Of a stretch of 64,000 nucleotides of DNA, positions 25,430-33,421 are shown piece after piece. The notes under the pieces were generated by a model that was not told where the DNA came from, ran no database searches, and worked only from the letters and a program-made list of their open reading frames with translations. Source of the DNA: Rhodobacter calidifons (GTDB lineage: Bacteria > Pseudomonadota > Alphaproteobacteria > Rhodobacterales > Rhodobacteraceae); assembly GCF_011174775.1 (NCBI RefSeq), contig NZ_JAANHS010000013.1, forward strand, positions 1 through 64,000, given 5' to 3'. The translations under genes were made by a program, and so were the position numbers. Each line of letters opens with the position of its first letter. Positions within the stretch are counted from its first letter, which is position 1.

Positions 25430-26722
25430 ATGCCCGACCGCCTGCGCGCGATGTTCTGCGACCACCTCAGCCTGATGCGCGGCAAATACCTGCCCGCGGC
25501 CAAGCTGAAATCCGACGGCACCCGCATGGCGCGGCCCACCTTTTCCGTCCACTGGGACAAGGACCTCATCCTCGACGCGCCCCACACCAGGTGCCGCGAA
25601 GGCATCCCGGACATGGAGCTGCGCTGGGAGGCCTCCGACATCCGCGACGGCTGGGAGCCTGACACCAAGGTCGTCACCGGCGACCTCTACGACAGCGAGG
25701 GCGAACGCATCCCCCTCTGCCCCCGCTCTGCCCTGAAACGCGCCGTTGCCGCCTGGGAAGCCAGGGGCCTCACCCCCAAGGTCGGCGTCGAACTGGAAGC
25801 CTTCGCCTTCGAGATCGCCGAGGACGGCTCCATCGCCCCCATGCACGCCCCCGGCGGCATCGTCTACGGCACCGGCCCCTTCGCCGACCCCGCCGGTTTC
25901 ACCGATGCGATCTGGCTAAGGGCCGAGGAAGCAGGCTTCCGCCTCGACCTCATCACCGCCGAATACGACACGCCGCAGTTCGAATTCACCCTCGCCTACG
26001 ACACCGCCGTCAAGGCCGTGGACGAGATGGTCCTCTTCCGCCAGATGGCCCGCGAAGTGGCCCTCGAACACGGCATCCTGTTGACCTTCCTGCCGAAACC
26101 GATCCTGGAAAAGGGCGGCTCGGGCCTGCATTTCAACCTCTCCTTCGCCGCCAAGGCGGGCAAGAACGCCCTGATGACCGGCCCCAAGGGCGGCCCCGAC
26201 CACATGAACGACCTTGCGAAAGGCGTCGTCGCGGGCTGGCTTCATCACCACAAGGGCCTTGCCGGGCTGCTGGCCCCCACGGTCGGCAGCTACCTGCGCC
26301 TGCAACCCGCCTCGATGTCGGGCTACTGGTGCAACTGGGGCGGCGACCATCGCGGCGTCACGGTTCGGGTGTCGGAAGAGGGCGGCCCCAAGACCCGCCT
26401 CGAACACCGCATGGCCGACGCCAGCTGCAACCCCTACACCGCGCTTGCGGCCCTGTTGCAGGCCGGGCTTCTCGGCGTCGAAAAGGCCTACAATCTCCCC
26501 GCGCCCGAGGCCGGCGACGGCTTCGACCGCACCGACGCAGGCTATGGCGTGGCAGGCTCACTGTCCGAGGCGATGGACGATCTTGAGGCCGACAAGGCCC
26601 TCGCCGCCGCTCTCGGCCCGGAGCTTGTCGAACACCACCTCTTCATGAAGCGGATCGAGGTGACCAAGACCGAGGGCCTCGAAGGCGCAGCCTTGCGCAA
26701 CTATTACATCTGGTATGTCTGA
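25430..26722 (+). CDS. Glutamine-synthetase-family ligase (probable gamma-glutamyl-amine synthetase)
   Basis: The 430-residue protein is of the glutamine synthetase fold. It has the N-terminal beta-grasp part, VGVELEAFAFE (metal Glu), GSGLHFNLSF (the family's H-x-N ATP/Glu site), RLQPASMSGYWCNWGGDHRG and RLEHRMADASCNPYTALAALL. It differs from housekeeping GlnA and resembles the side branch of PuuA, GMAS and anilide synthetases, which join glutamate to amines. It sits between P450 and ferredoxin with gaps of 16 and 10 bases, so it very likely belongs to one pathway with them. Confidence 0.85.
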   Translation: MPDRLRAMFCDHLSLMRGKYLPAAKLKSDGTRMARPTFSVHWDKDLILDAPHTRCREGIPDMELRWEASDIRDGWEPDTKVVTGDLYDSEGERIPLCPRSALKRAVAAWEARGLTPKVGVELEAFAFEIAEDGSIAPMHAPGGIVYGTGPFADPAGFTDAIWLRAEEAGFRLDLITAEYDTPQFEFTLAYDTAVKAVDEMVLFRQMAREVALEHGILLTFLPKPILEKGGSGLHFNLSFAAKAGKNALMTGPKGGPDHMNDLAKGVVAGWLHHHKGLAGLLAPTVGSYLRLQPASMSGYWCNWGGDHRGVTVRVSEEGGPKTRLEHRMADASCNPYTALAALLQAGLLGVEKAYNLPAPEAGDGFDRTDAGYGVAGSLSEAMDDLEADKALAAALGPELVEHHLFMKRIEVTKTEGLEGAALRNYYIWYV

Positions 26723-26732
26723 GGGTCCGCCA

Positions 26733-27059
26733 ATGACTTTGACACGGAAAGCCACCTGGAAACTGGCCGATGGCCGCGCGATCACGCTCGACGTGCCCGA
26801 GGGCCAAAGCCTGATGGAGGCCGCCACCCGGCACGGCGTCCCCGGCATCATCGGCGAATGCGGCGGCTCGATGTCCTGCGCCACCTGCCATGTCGTCGTC
26901 GCCCCCGACTGGGCCGAACGGGCAGGGACCCCCAGCGCCTTCGAGGAAGACATGCTCGACATCACCGAGGCCGGCCGCCAACCCACCTCGCGCCTCTCCT
27001 GCCAGATCAGGATGACTGCCGCGTTGGACGGGATCGTCCTGTCGGTGCCCGAGGCTTGA
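26733..27059 (+). CDS. 2Fe-2S ferredoxin, adrenodoxin type
   Basis: The 108-residue protein has cluster cysteines Cys43, Cys49, Cys52 and Cys90 in the C-x5-C-x2-C...C pattern of vertebrate-type/putidaredoxin-like ferredoxins. The start at 26733 has GAGGG seven bases ahead. An in-frame ATG at 26715 inside the ligase gene is possible but lacks a ribosome site. It most likely carries electrons to the P450 at 24157; no ferredoxin reductase gene is in the window. Confidence 0.93.
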   Translation: MTLTRKATWKLADGRAITLDVPEGQSLMEAATRHGVPGIIGECGGSMSCATCHVVVAPDWAERAGTPSAFEEDMLDITEAGRQPTSRLSCQIRMTAALDGIVLSVPEA

Positions 27060-27070
27060 GGAAAACGAAA

Positions 27071-27101
27071 TTTCTGCAAGATTCCCGATTCTTTGCAGAA
27101 A
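27071..27101. promoter_or_regulatory. Inverted repeat ahead of the inositol-phosphatase-family gene
   Basis: Perfect nine-base arms TTTCTGCAA and TTGCAGAAA are separated by 13 bases that contain GATTC twice. It lies 52-82 bases before the 27154 start. It may be an operator or a weak terminator after the ferredoxin gene; no T-run follows on the plus strand, which favours an operator. Confidence 0.5.
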
Positions 27102-27153
27102 AATCGTGACTCTGGTGGTGTAAGGCTTCCGTCCCCGTCTCCATGAGAAGCCG

Positions 27154-27912
27154 ATGATCCTGGACACCCTCACCCCGATCCTGACCGATGCCGCCGCCCA
27201 GTCGCTGGCCTTCTTCAACAGCCTCGCCGCCCGCCGGATCGACGCGAAATCCCCCGGCGATCTCGTCTCCGACGCCGACCGCGCCGTGGAGCAGACCCTC
27301 CGCCAGCGCCTGACCGAAGCCTTCCCCGACTGCACCATCCTGGGCGAGGAATACGGCGGTGCGCCCACCGACCGCTTCTGGGCCATCGACCCGATCGACG
27401 GCACCGCGAATTTCCTCTCCGGCCTGCCGTTCTGGACCGTCTCCCTCGGCCTGATGGACCACGGCCAGCCCGTCGCGGGCGGGATCATCGCCCCCGCGCT
27501 GGGCCTCTCCGCCATCGGCGCCCCCGGCCAGCCCCTGCGCCTGACCGGCTTCACCCCCGGCTCCCGCCCTGCCGACCCGCCCTGCATCGGCCTCGGTCGC
27601 AACCCCCGCTGGCCCGCCGCCGACCGCCACGCGGTGGAGGCCGCCGCCGATGCCCGGAACCTCGGCGTGCGCCTCCTCGGCTCCTGCGCGCTCTCGCTGA
27701 TGCTCGTCGCCACCGGCCGCCTGAAAGGCTATGTCGAGGCAAACGTCGGCGGCCTCTGGGACTGCGCCCGCGGCCTCGCCCTCTGCCGCGCCGCAGGCCT
27801 GCCGACCGCGTTCAAGCTCCACGAGGACGGCACCGTCGATATCCTCGCAGGCTTGGTTTTCGGCATCGCCCAGGCCGCCGGATGGCGCGGCGAAATCCTT
27901 GACGACAGGTAA
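27154..27912 (+). CDS. Inositol-monophosphatase-family phosphatase
   Basis: The 252-residue protein has the metal-binding motifs of the family: GEEYGG, WAIDPIDGTANFLSGLPFW and GLWDCARGLALC. Members remove phosphate from inositol, histidinol, PAP or sugars. Typical length is 250-270, so it is complete. It follows the ferredoxin gene after 94 bases with a possible operator, so it may be a separate unit. The substrate cannot be told from the sequence; a HisN-like or inositol role are both possible. Confidence 0.88.
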   Translation: MILDTLTPILTDAAAQSLAFFNSLAARRIDAKSPGDLVSDADRAVEQTLRQRLTEAFPDCTILGEEYGGAPTDRFWAIDPIDGTANFLSGLPFWTVSLGLMDHGQPVAGGIIAPALGLSAIGAPGQPLRLTGFTPGSRPADPPCIGLGRNPRWPAADRHAVEAAADARNLGVRLLGSCALSLMLVATGRLKGYVEANVGGLWDCARGLALCRAAGLPTAFKLHEDGTVDILAGLVFGIAQAAGWRGEILDDR

Positions 27913-27969
27913 ACGCCCGCAGCCAAGCCCTTGATTTCAAACCGCACGAAAAAGCGCCGCGCGCGGCGC
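27912..27969. repeat. Dispersed intergenic repeat, copy A
   Basis: This ~58-base element is also found at 39172-39230. Shared parts are AACGCCC, then CAAGCC with C or T before TTGATTTC, then AAAAA and a 16-base GC palindrome (27954-27969, half-site GCGCCGCG). Read on the minus strand, the palindrome is followed by TTTTT and looks like a terminator, but no minus-strand gene lies nearby. Confidence 0.7.
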
Positions 27970-28029
27970 TTGCAGCCGCCGCGCCCCGCTGGCACTCTCG
28001 CCCCGGAAGGCCGGAGGGGACCACAGAAC

Positions 28030-30000
28030 ATGACCCGCAACACCACCCATGGGGGCTACTTCCTCTACCATTCCATCGGCATCTACCCCGGAAAAGAGGA
28101 AGACCTGGCCCGCGCCATGGCCGAGTTCTCCGAAATCTGGGCCGCCCCGAACGACAAGCAGTGGGGGTATGTCCTGCGCAAGCGGCAGGACTTCATCGAC
28201 CGCTGGCGGCGGCTGATCGGGGTGCCGAAGGGCAGCCTGACCACGGTGGACAACGTGACCGAGGGCCTCCAGAAGATCCTCCGCGCCCTGCCCGAAGGCT
28301 ATCTCAAGGGCAAGCGCGTCCTCGCCGCCGCCGACTGCTTCCCCTCGCTCCACTTCCTCCTTCAGGGCCTCGCCCCGAAGATGGGCTTCACCGTGACCAC
28401 CGTCCCCCTCTCCGCAGGCCGCGCCTGGGTGGAGACCGAGGATTTTCTGGCCCACTGGACCCCCGACGTGGGCCTCGCCCTTCTGACCTGGGTCACCTCG
28501 ATCGGCTCGTCGAAGATGGACTACCCCGCGCTGGTCGCCCATGGTCGCGCGATGGGCAGCCTGATGGTCGCCGACATCACCCAAGGCGCGGGCCTGATGC
28601 CCTTCGACGCCCTGAACCCGCGCGTCGATTTCGTCGTCTCGACCAGCCTGAAATGGCTCTGCGGCACCCCCGGCGCGGGCATCCTTTACGCCGACAAGGA
28701 CCTTATCCCGAGCCTGACGCCAGAGGGCCGCGGCTGGTTTTCCCAGAACAATCCCTTCTCCTGGGACCTGGACAAGTTCGACTACGCCCCCGACATCCGC
28801 CGCTTCGACACCGGCACGCCGGGCTCGGTCGCGGCCCTGGCCTCGCTGCCGGCGCTGGAGTGGTTCTCCAGACAGGACCAGACCGAGGTCGCCGCCCACA
28901 ACCGCCGCCTGGTGGACCGGGTGATCGAACGGGCCGACCGTCTGGGCCTCCCCCTCCATTCCCCGCGCGACGCGGACAAACGGGGTGGCGCGGTGATGAT
29001 CCGCATGCCCGACAAGGCCGAGGCCGCGGCCTGCGTCGGCGCCCTGGGGGTCGAGGGCTATTCGGTCGATTGCCGCGGCCCGATCCTGCGCATGTCGCCC
29101 GGTTTCGTGACCGAGGAACGCGCGGTGGACGCCGTCTTCGATCTGGTCGAAGAGGTGATGGCCCGCCGCAAACGGCGCTTCGCGGGGCAGGGGGAGCGGA
29201 GCGGAAACCCGACCGAAACCCTTGCCGCGCTTGCGTCGGGCCTCGCTTCGGGCAGCGTGACAGTCGTGGACCTGACCGCCGAGCTTGGCCCGAACACACC
29301 GATCCTGCGCCTGCCCGAGGATCTGGCGCGGAACACGCCGAAAGTCGCGATCCACCGGATCAGCGAATACGACAAGGACGGCCCGTTCTGGGCCTGGAAC
29401 TGGCTGGAACTGGGCGAACATTCCGGCACCCATTTCGACGCGCCGCACCACTGGCTGTCGGGCAAGGACCACCCGGACGGCTTCACCGACACCCTCGATG
29501 TCCAGCGCCTGATCGCACCCGCCAACGTGATCGACTGCTCGAAGGAAGCCGCCGCCGACCCGGATTTCCTGCTGACCGCCGACCATGTGAAGGCCTGGGA
29601 GGCACAGCATGGGCAGATCGGCCCCGGCGAATGGGTGCTGATGCGCACCGACTGGGACAGGCGATCCCATGACGAGGAACTGTTCCTGAACGAGGACCCG
29701 GACCCCCACGAGGACGGATCCCATTCTCCCGGCCCCTCGACCGACTGCATCGACTATCTCCTGGGCAAGGGCATCGTCGGCTGGGGCACGCAGTGCATCG
29801 GGACGGATGCGGGGATGGCCGGCAAGTTCAGCCCGCCCTTCCCGGCGCACAACTTCCTGCACCGGGACAACTGCTTTGGCCTGGCCAGCCTGTGCAACCT
29901 CGACCAGCTGCCGCCCAAGGGCGCGCTGCTGATCGTGACGCCGCTGAAGATCAGGAACGGGACGGGCTCTCCCATCCGGGCGCTGGCGCTGGTGGCCTGA
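28030..30000 (+). CDS. Kynureninase-like PLP enzyme fused to a KynB-type cyclase/formamidase domain
   Basis: The 656-residue protein has two parts. Residues 1 to about 375 form a class V PLP fold: TVDNVTEGL phosphate site, Asp182 in ADITQGAG and Schiff-base Lys208 in STSLKWLCGTPGAG. Kynureninase is the closest match I recognise. Residues about 410-656 form a cyclase-superfamily domain with HSGTHFDAPHHW (464-475), the metal motif of bacterial kynurenine formamidase KynB. Such a fusion would hydrolyse N-formylkynurenine and then cleave kynurenine to anthranilate and alanine, or act on analogues. GGAGGGG lies about ten bases ahead of the ATG at 28030; the frame is open further upstream. An HpaR-type regulator gene follows. 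Confidence 0.82.
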   Translation: MTRNTTHGGYFLYHSIGIYPGKEEDLARAMAEFSEIWAAPNDKQWGYVLRKRQDFIDRWRRLIGVPKGSLTTVDNVTEGLQKILRALPEGYLKGKRVLAAADCFPSLHFLLQGLAPKMGFTVTTVPLSAGRAWVETEDFLAHWTPDVGLALLTWVTSIGSSKMDYPALVAHGRAMGSLMVADITQGAGLMPFDALNPRVDFVVSTSLKWLCGTPGAGILYADKDLIPSLTPEGRGWFSQNNPFSWDLDKFDYAPDIRRFDTGTPGSVAALASLPALEWFSRQDQTEVAAHNRRLVDRVIERADRLGLPLHSPRDADKRGGAVMIRMPDKAEAAACVGALGVEGYSVDCRGPILRMSPGFVTEERAVDAVFDLVEEVMARRKRRFAGQGERSGNPTETLAALASGLASGSVTVVDLTAELGPNTPILRLPEDLARNTPKVAIHRISEYDKDGPFWAWNWLELGEHSGTHFDAPHHWLSGKDHPDGFTDTLDVQRLIAPANVIDCSKEAAADPDFLLTADHVKAWEAQHGQIGPGEWVLMRTDWDRRSHDEELFLNEDPDPHEDGSHSPGPSTDCIDYLLGKGIVGWGTQCIGTDAGMAGKFSPPFPAHNFLHRDNCFGLASLCNLDQLPPKGALLIVTPLKIRNGTGSPIRALALVA

Positions 30001-30054
30001 CCCGGCGCGAAACCTTGGATTGAGGCCGCGCGCGAAACGCGCCATAAGCGGAAG

Positions 30055-30534
30055 ATGACCGACACGACCAGCTTCCGCCAGACCCGCCGCTCGTTGCCCA
30101 TCGCGCTTTTGCGGGCGCGGGAAACGGTGATGGGGCCGTTCCGCGACATGCTGGCCAGTTCCGGCGTCAACGAACAGAAGTGGCGCGTCCTGCGCGTGTT
30201 GCAGGAACGCGGGCCGCTGGAGCTGAGCCAGGTCGCCGCCGAGGCGGTGCTCCTGCTGTCCAGTCTGACGCGGATGGTCGGGCCGATGGTCGAGGAAGGC
30301 CTGATCTCGCGGATGACCCCGCCCGAGGATCGCCGCAAGTCGGTGATCGCGATCACGCCGGCGGGGCTTGCGCTGGTCAACGCCCATGCGGCGGCAAGTG
30401 CCGCGATTCTGGGCCGGATCGAAGCCGAATTCGGGCGCGAGCGGCTGGAAACGCTGCTCGACCTGCTGGAGGACCTCCAGAAGCTGGACCTGCGCGGGAC
30501 AGCGCCGCAGAGCGGGCACCGGACCCGCCGCTAG
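30055..30534 (+). CDS. hpaR: MarR-family regulator, HpaR type
   Basis: The 159-residue winged-helix protein opens with RRSLPIALLRARETVM and has NEQKWRVLRVL, LLLSSLTRMVGPMVEEGLI and EDRRKSVIAITPAG. This N-terminal pattern is typical of HpaR, the repressor of homoprotocatechuate degradation, and of its aromatic-responsive relatives. It lies 54 bases after the kynureninase-cyclase gene and is likely its regulator. The gene symbol reflects family likeness only, because no hpa genes are in the window. Confidence 0.82.
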   Translation: MTDTTSFRQTRRSLPIALLRARETVMGPFRDMLASSGVNEQKWRVLRVLQERGPLELSQVAAEAVLLLSSLTRMVGPMVEEGLISRMTPPEDRRKSVIAITPAGLALVNAHAAASAAILGRIEAEFGRERLETLLDLLEDLQKLDLRGTAPQSGHRTRR

Positions 30535-30550
30535 GCCGGGGTGCCCCGGC
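30535..30550 (+). terminator. GC hairpin after hpaR
   Basis: GCCGGGG and CCCCGGC flank TG directly after the hpaR stop. There is no T-run, so it may be a 3'-end stabiliser or Rho-linked end rather than a classic terminator. Confidence 0.45.
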
Positions 30551-30586
30551 CCGCAGTTCAGCGGCCGCCTCCTTACTGAAAAAGTT

Positions 30587-30598
30587 TGGAAGCTTCCA
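30587..30598. promoter_or_regulatory. LacI-type operator-like palindrome
   Basis: TGGAAGCTTCCA is a perfect 12-base palindrome. The half-site TTTGGAA repeats about 14 bases downstream. It lies ahead of the DUF993 remnant and the LacI gene, so it may be the leftover operator of that locus. Confidence 0.5.
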
Positions 30599-30698
30599 TC
30601 ATGCGTTTGGAATGCGCCAAATGCGGGGGAATCATGCGCTGGGCACTTGTCGGGGCAAGCACGATCGCGGCCGAGCACATAGTCGGCGAGCTGCGAAC

Positions 30699-30917
30699 GG
30701 CACCTGGTTCTACAGGGCCGGCATCGCCTTCCTGTCCTGGCTGAAAGGCCACCAGACCGATTTCATCATGCCCGCAGGCTTCCAGTCGTCCCGCGACATC
30801 ACCCATTATGCCCAGGTCTTCCGCCTTGCCGATGCCGCGGGCTTGCTTTCCGACCCCGATCTGGCAGAAGCACGGATGCAGACGCTTCTCGCACTCCACG
30901 GGATCGACCAGGACTGA
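30699..30917 (+). pseudogene. C-terminal remnant of a DUF993 (dihydrodipicolinate-synthase-like) gene
   Basis: The third frame reads YRAGIAFLSWLKGHQTDF through SSRDITHYAQVFRLADAAGL to LALHGIDQD and then TGA. This matches my memory of the C-terminus of DUF993 proteins (about 380 residues), found in sugar-catabolic operons next to LacI regulators and Gfo/Idh oxidoreductases. Only about 72 codons remain; upstream the frame turns into unrelated Arg-rich sequence and no start is present. The stop overlaps the LacI ATG by one base, an original operon junction. Hence a deletion has removed the rest of the gene. Confidence 0.65.
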
Positions 30918-31807
30918 TGGGCAAACGGCCGACGATCATCGATGTGGCGACGCTGGCGGGCGTTTCCAGATCGACCGTCAGCCTGGTGCTGCAACACAGC
31001 CCGCTGGTGCGCGAGGAAACCCGCGAAGAGGTCCGTCGCGCCATGGCCCGGCCGGGCCATGTCTGCAACCGCGCCGCCGCCAATCTGCGTCGCGCCAATG
31101 CGGGCCTGATCGGCCTGGTCATCAACGATCTGCGCACCCCGTTCTTCACCGAATTCGCCACCTCGCTGCAAATGGCGCTTTCGGCGCGTGGCCATGCGAC
31201 CGTCCTTGCCAATACCGACGAAGACCCCGCGCGACAGGCCCGGGTGGCGGGGGCGATGCCGGAACACGGGGTCTCTGCCCTGATCGTGTCGCCCGCCCAA
31301 GGCGAAGACAGCGCCTTCGAGGCCATCCTGCGCGCCAGGGTGCCGGTGCTTCAGGTCCTGCGCCAGGTCGTCCCCTCCGCCCGCGTTCCCTTCGCCGCGC
31401 CCGACTGCCCGACCGGGTCGCGCCTGGCCACCGAACACCTTCTGGCCCGCGGCGCGCGGCACATCGCCTCTGTCGGCGGCCTGGAAGGCCGGGCCGTGAC
31501 GCAACTGCGCATGTCGGGCCATGTCGAAACCCTCGCCGCAAGGGGCCTGACCCCCCTCCACCTTCCCGGCCGCCCCTGCCGCCCCGGACAGGGCCGCGCG
31601 GTCGGCCCGGGCCTCAGGATCGCCGGCTTCGACGACATCGAGGATTGCGCCCAGGTCTTTCCTGCGCTGTCCCCGGTCCGCTGCGACATCGCGGGGTTCG
31701 GGCGGCAGATGGCGGAAACGGTGCTCGACTGGCTGGAAAACGACCGCCGCCCGCCTGCAAGAACCGTTACACCCGTCACATTGATCCCCCGCGCGTCGAG
31801 CCTTTGA
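30917..31807 (+). CDS. LacI-family regulator with an internal deletion
   Basis: The 296-residue protein has an intact N-terminal helix-turn-helix (TIIDVATLAGVSRSTVSLVLQHSPLV) and the first part of the sugar-binding core. After LTPLHLPG it jumps within a few residues to RAVGPGLRIAGFDDIEDCAQ. The usual ~45-50 residues containing the conserved NDxxALG region are missing without loss of frame. Family members are normally 330-345 residues. DNA binding may survive, but effector response probably does not. It shares stop/start bases with the DUF993 remnant and the glycerate kinase gene. Confidence 0.8.
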   Translation: MGKRPTIIDVATLAGVSRSTVSLVLQHSPLVREETREEVRRAMARPGHVCNRAAANLRRANAGLIGLVINDLRTPFFTEFATSLQMALSARGHATVLANTDEDPARQARVAGAMPEHGVSALIVSPAQGEDSAFEAILRARVPVLQVLRQVVPSARVPFAAPDCPTGSRLATEHLLARGARHIASVGGLEGRAVTQLRMSGHVETLAARGLTPLHLPGRPCRPGQGRAVGPGLRIAGFDDIEDCAQVFPALSPVRCDIAGFGRQMAETVLDWLENDRRPPARTVTPVTLIPRASSL

Positions 31808-33054
31808 TGATCCCCGACCCCGCCCGCTTCCTGCGCCAGCTCTTCGATCGCGCGGTCGAGGTGGCCGACCCGATGCGCTCTCTGGCCGGTTTCCTGCCCG
31901 AAAGGCCGAAAGGCCGCGTTCTGGTGATCGGGGCCGGCAAGGCTTCGGCCCGCATGGCCGAGGCGGTCGAGGCCGCCTGGGGCCCCTGCGCGGGGCTGGT
32001 CATCACGCGCTACGGCTACGCGCGCCCCTGCCGGGGAATCGAGATCGTGGAAGCCGCCCATCCCGTGCCCGATGCCGCCGGGGTCGCAGCCACCGCGCGC
32101 ATGCTGGCGCTGCTGGAGCACCTGACGGCAGAGGATTTCGTCCTCGCCCTGATTTCCGGCGGGGCCTCCGCGCTCCTCTGCGCCCCCGCCGAGGGGCTGA
32201 CGCTGGCCGACAAGCAGGCGGTGAATGCCGCGCTTCTGGCCTCGGGCGCGCCGATCTCGGCGATGAACACGCTGCGCAAGCATCTCAGCCGGGTGAAGGG
32301 CGGCCAGCTGGCCGCCGCCGCCTATCCCGCGCGGATGCTGGCGCTCATGATTTCCGACGTGCCGGGGGACGATCCCGCCTTCATCGGCTCGGGCCCCACC
32401 GTCGGCGATGCCAGCAGCGTCCGGGACGCCCGCGCGATCATCGAGCGCTGGCAGATCCCGCTGCCCGATGCCGCCCTGGCAGCGCTGGCCCGATCCGGCG
32501 TCGTTCCGCCCGGTGACCCGCGCCTGTCGCGGACCGAGAACGTGATCTACGCCGCCCCCGCCCAGTCGCTTGCCGCCGCGGCCGCGCTGGCCGCGCCGCT
32601 CTGCGCGGTGCGCACCCTGGGCGACCGGCTGGAGGGCGAGGCGCGCGAGGTCGCCCGCGATCAGGCCGCGATGGCGGTCGGCATCGCGGCAGAGCTGAGC
32701 CCCGGCGACCGCCCGGTTCTCTTGCTGTCGGGGGGCGAGCTGACCGTCACCCGCCGCGGCGACGGGATCGGCGGCCCCAATGCCGAGTTCTGCCTGGCGC
32801 TGGCGCTGGCGCTGGACGGCCATCCCCGGATCCACGCCATCGCCTGCGATACCGACGGTGTGGACGGCGCGGCCGAAGTCGCGGGCGCCCTCATCGGCCC
32901 GCAGACGCTGACCCGGGCCTCCGGCGCCGCCGATGCGCTGCGGCGCAACGATGCGCATGGCTATTTTGCCCGCGCCAACGCCCAGGTCGTGACCGGCCCG
33001 ACCCTGACCAATGTCAACGATTTCCGCGCGGTGCTGATCCTGCCGCCGGGCTGA
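31807..33054 (+). CDS. Glycerate 2-kinase, TtuD/GckA type
   Basis: The 415-residue protein of the MOFRL/DUF4147 family has GKASARMAEAVE, SGGASALLCAPAEGLTL, SDVPGDDPAFIGSGPTV, LSGGELTV and CDTDGVDG. These enzymes phosphorylate D-glycerate (or hydroxypyruvate-derived glycerate) to 2-phosphoglycerate with ATP. Its ATG overlaps the LacI stop by one base, so it belonged to the same operon as the decayed DUF993 gene. It appears complete. Confidence 0.92.
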   Translation: MIPDPARFLRQLFDRAVEVADPMRSLAGFLPERPKGRVLVIGAGKASARMAEAVEAAWGPCAGLVITRYGYARPCRGIEIVEAAHPVPDAAGVAATARMLALLEHLTAEDFVLALISGGASALLCAPAEGLTLADKQAVNAALLASGAPISAMNTLRKHLSRVKGGQLAAAAYPARMLALMISDVPGDDPAFIGSGPTVGDASSVRDARAIIERWQIPLPDAALAALARSGVVPPGDPRLSRTENVIYAAPAQSLAAAAALAAPLCAVRTLGDRLEGEAREVARDQAAMAVGIAAELSPGDRPVLLLSGGELTVTRRGDGIGGPNAEFCLALALALDGHPRIHAIACDTDGVDGAAEVAGALIGPQTLTRASGAADALRRNDAHGYFARANAQVVTGPTLTNVNDFRAVLILPPG

Positions 33055-33133
33055 GGTGACGCCTTTCCGCCCGGGAACGCGCCACCGGGCGGCATGACTT
33101 TGCTCAGGCCTGACCACTCTCCCACAAAATGCT

Positions 33134-33151
33134 TGAAACGAAACGGTTTCA
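33134..33151. promoter_or_regulatory. LacI-like operator candidate
   Basis: TGAAAC and GTTTCA flank a six-base centre, and GAAACGGTTTC forms a nested half-palindrome. This resembles sites of LacI-family proteins. It may serve the LacI regulator upstream or the GMC-SDR unit downstream. Confidence 0.4.
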
Positions 33152-33250
33152 GAGCCAGCTTGCCCGAAAAACCCGGCAAGGATGGCGGGCGGGAAAGTGG
33201 ATCATCTGAAAAGGTTTGCACGTGCAACGCGGTGTCGGTGGCGCGCAGCG

Positions 33251-33270
33251 GTGCGGTGCGGTGCGGTGCG
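33251..33270. repeat. GTGCG pentamer repeat
   Basis: Four exact tandem GTGCG units with partial units on both sides lie in a non-coding stretch about 150 bases ahead of the GMC gene. Confidence 0.7.
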
Positions 33271-33421
33271 GTCGGCCTCTGTCGCTGTCTTGCTTCCGTC
33301 CTGCCGCAGCGGCGGCGCTTCCGGGGGGGCAGTCAGCTCGTCTCCGGTTGCAAGGCCTGTGCCATGGGCGGTCTGACGCGATGCGGCCGATGATTTGCCA
33401 TGGCCTGCGGGATCTGTCCTG

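Larger units (their letters stand above)
33055..33421. other. Intergenic region between glycerate kinase and GMC genes
   Basis: This 367-base stretch holds no supported gene. It contains a GC hairpin with arms CCGCCCGG and CCGGGCGG at 33067-33092 after the kinase stop. An operator-like inverted repeat lies at 33134-33151 and a short pentamer repeat at 33251-33270. Small frames here have no family features. Confidence 0.65.

Noticed and set aside
33251-33270. Phase-variation repeat
   Set aside because: Only four pentamers and outside any coding frame or promoter I could define.
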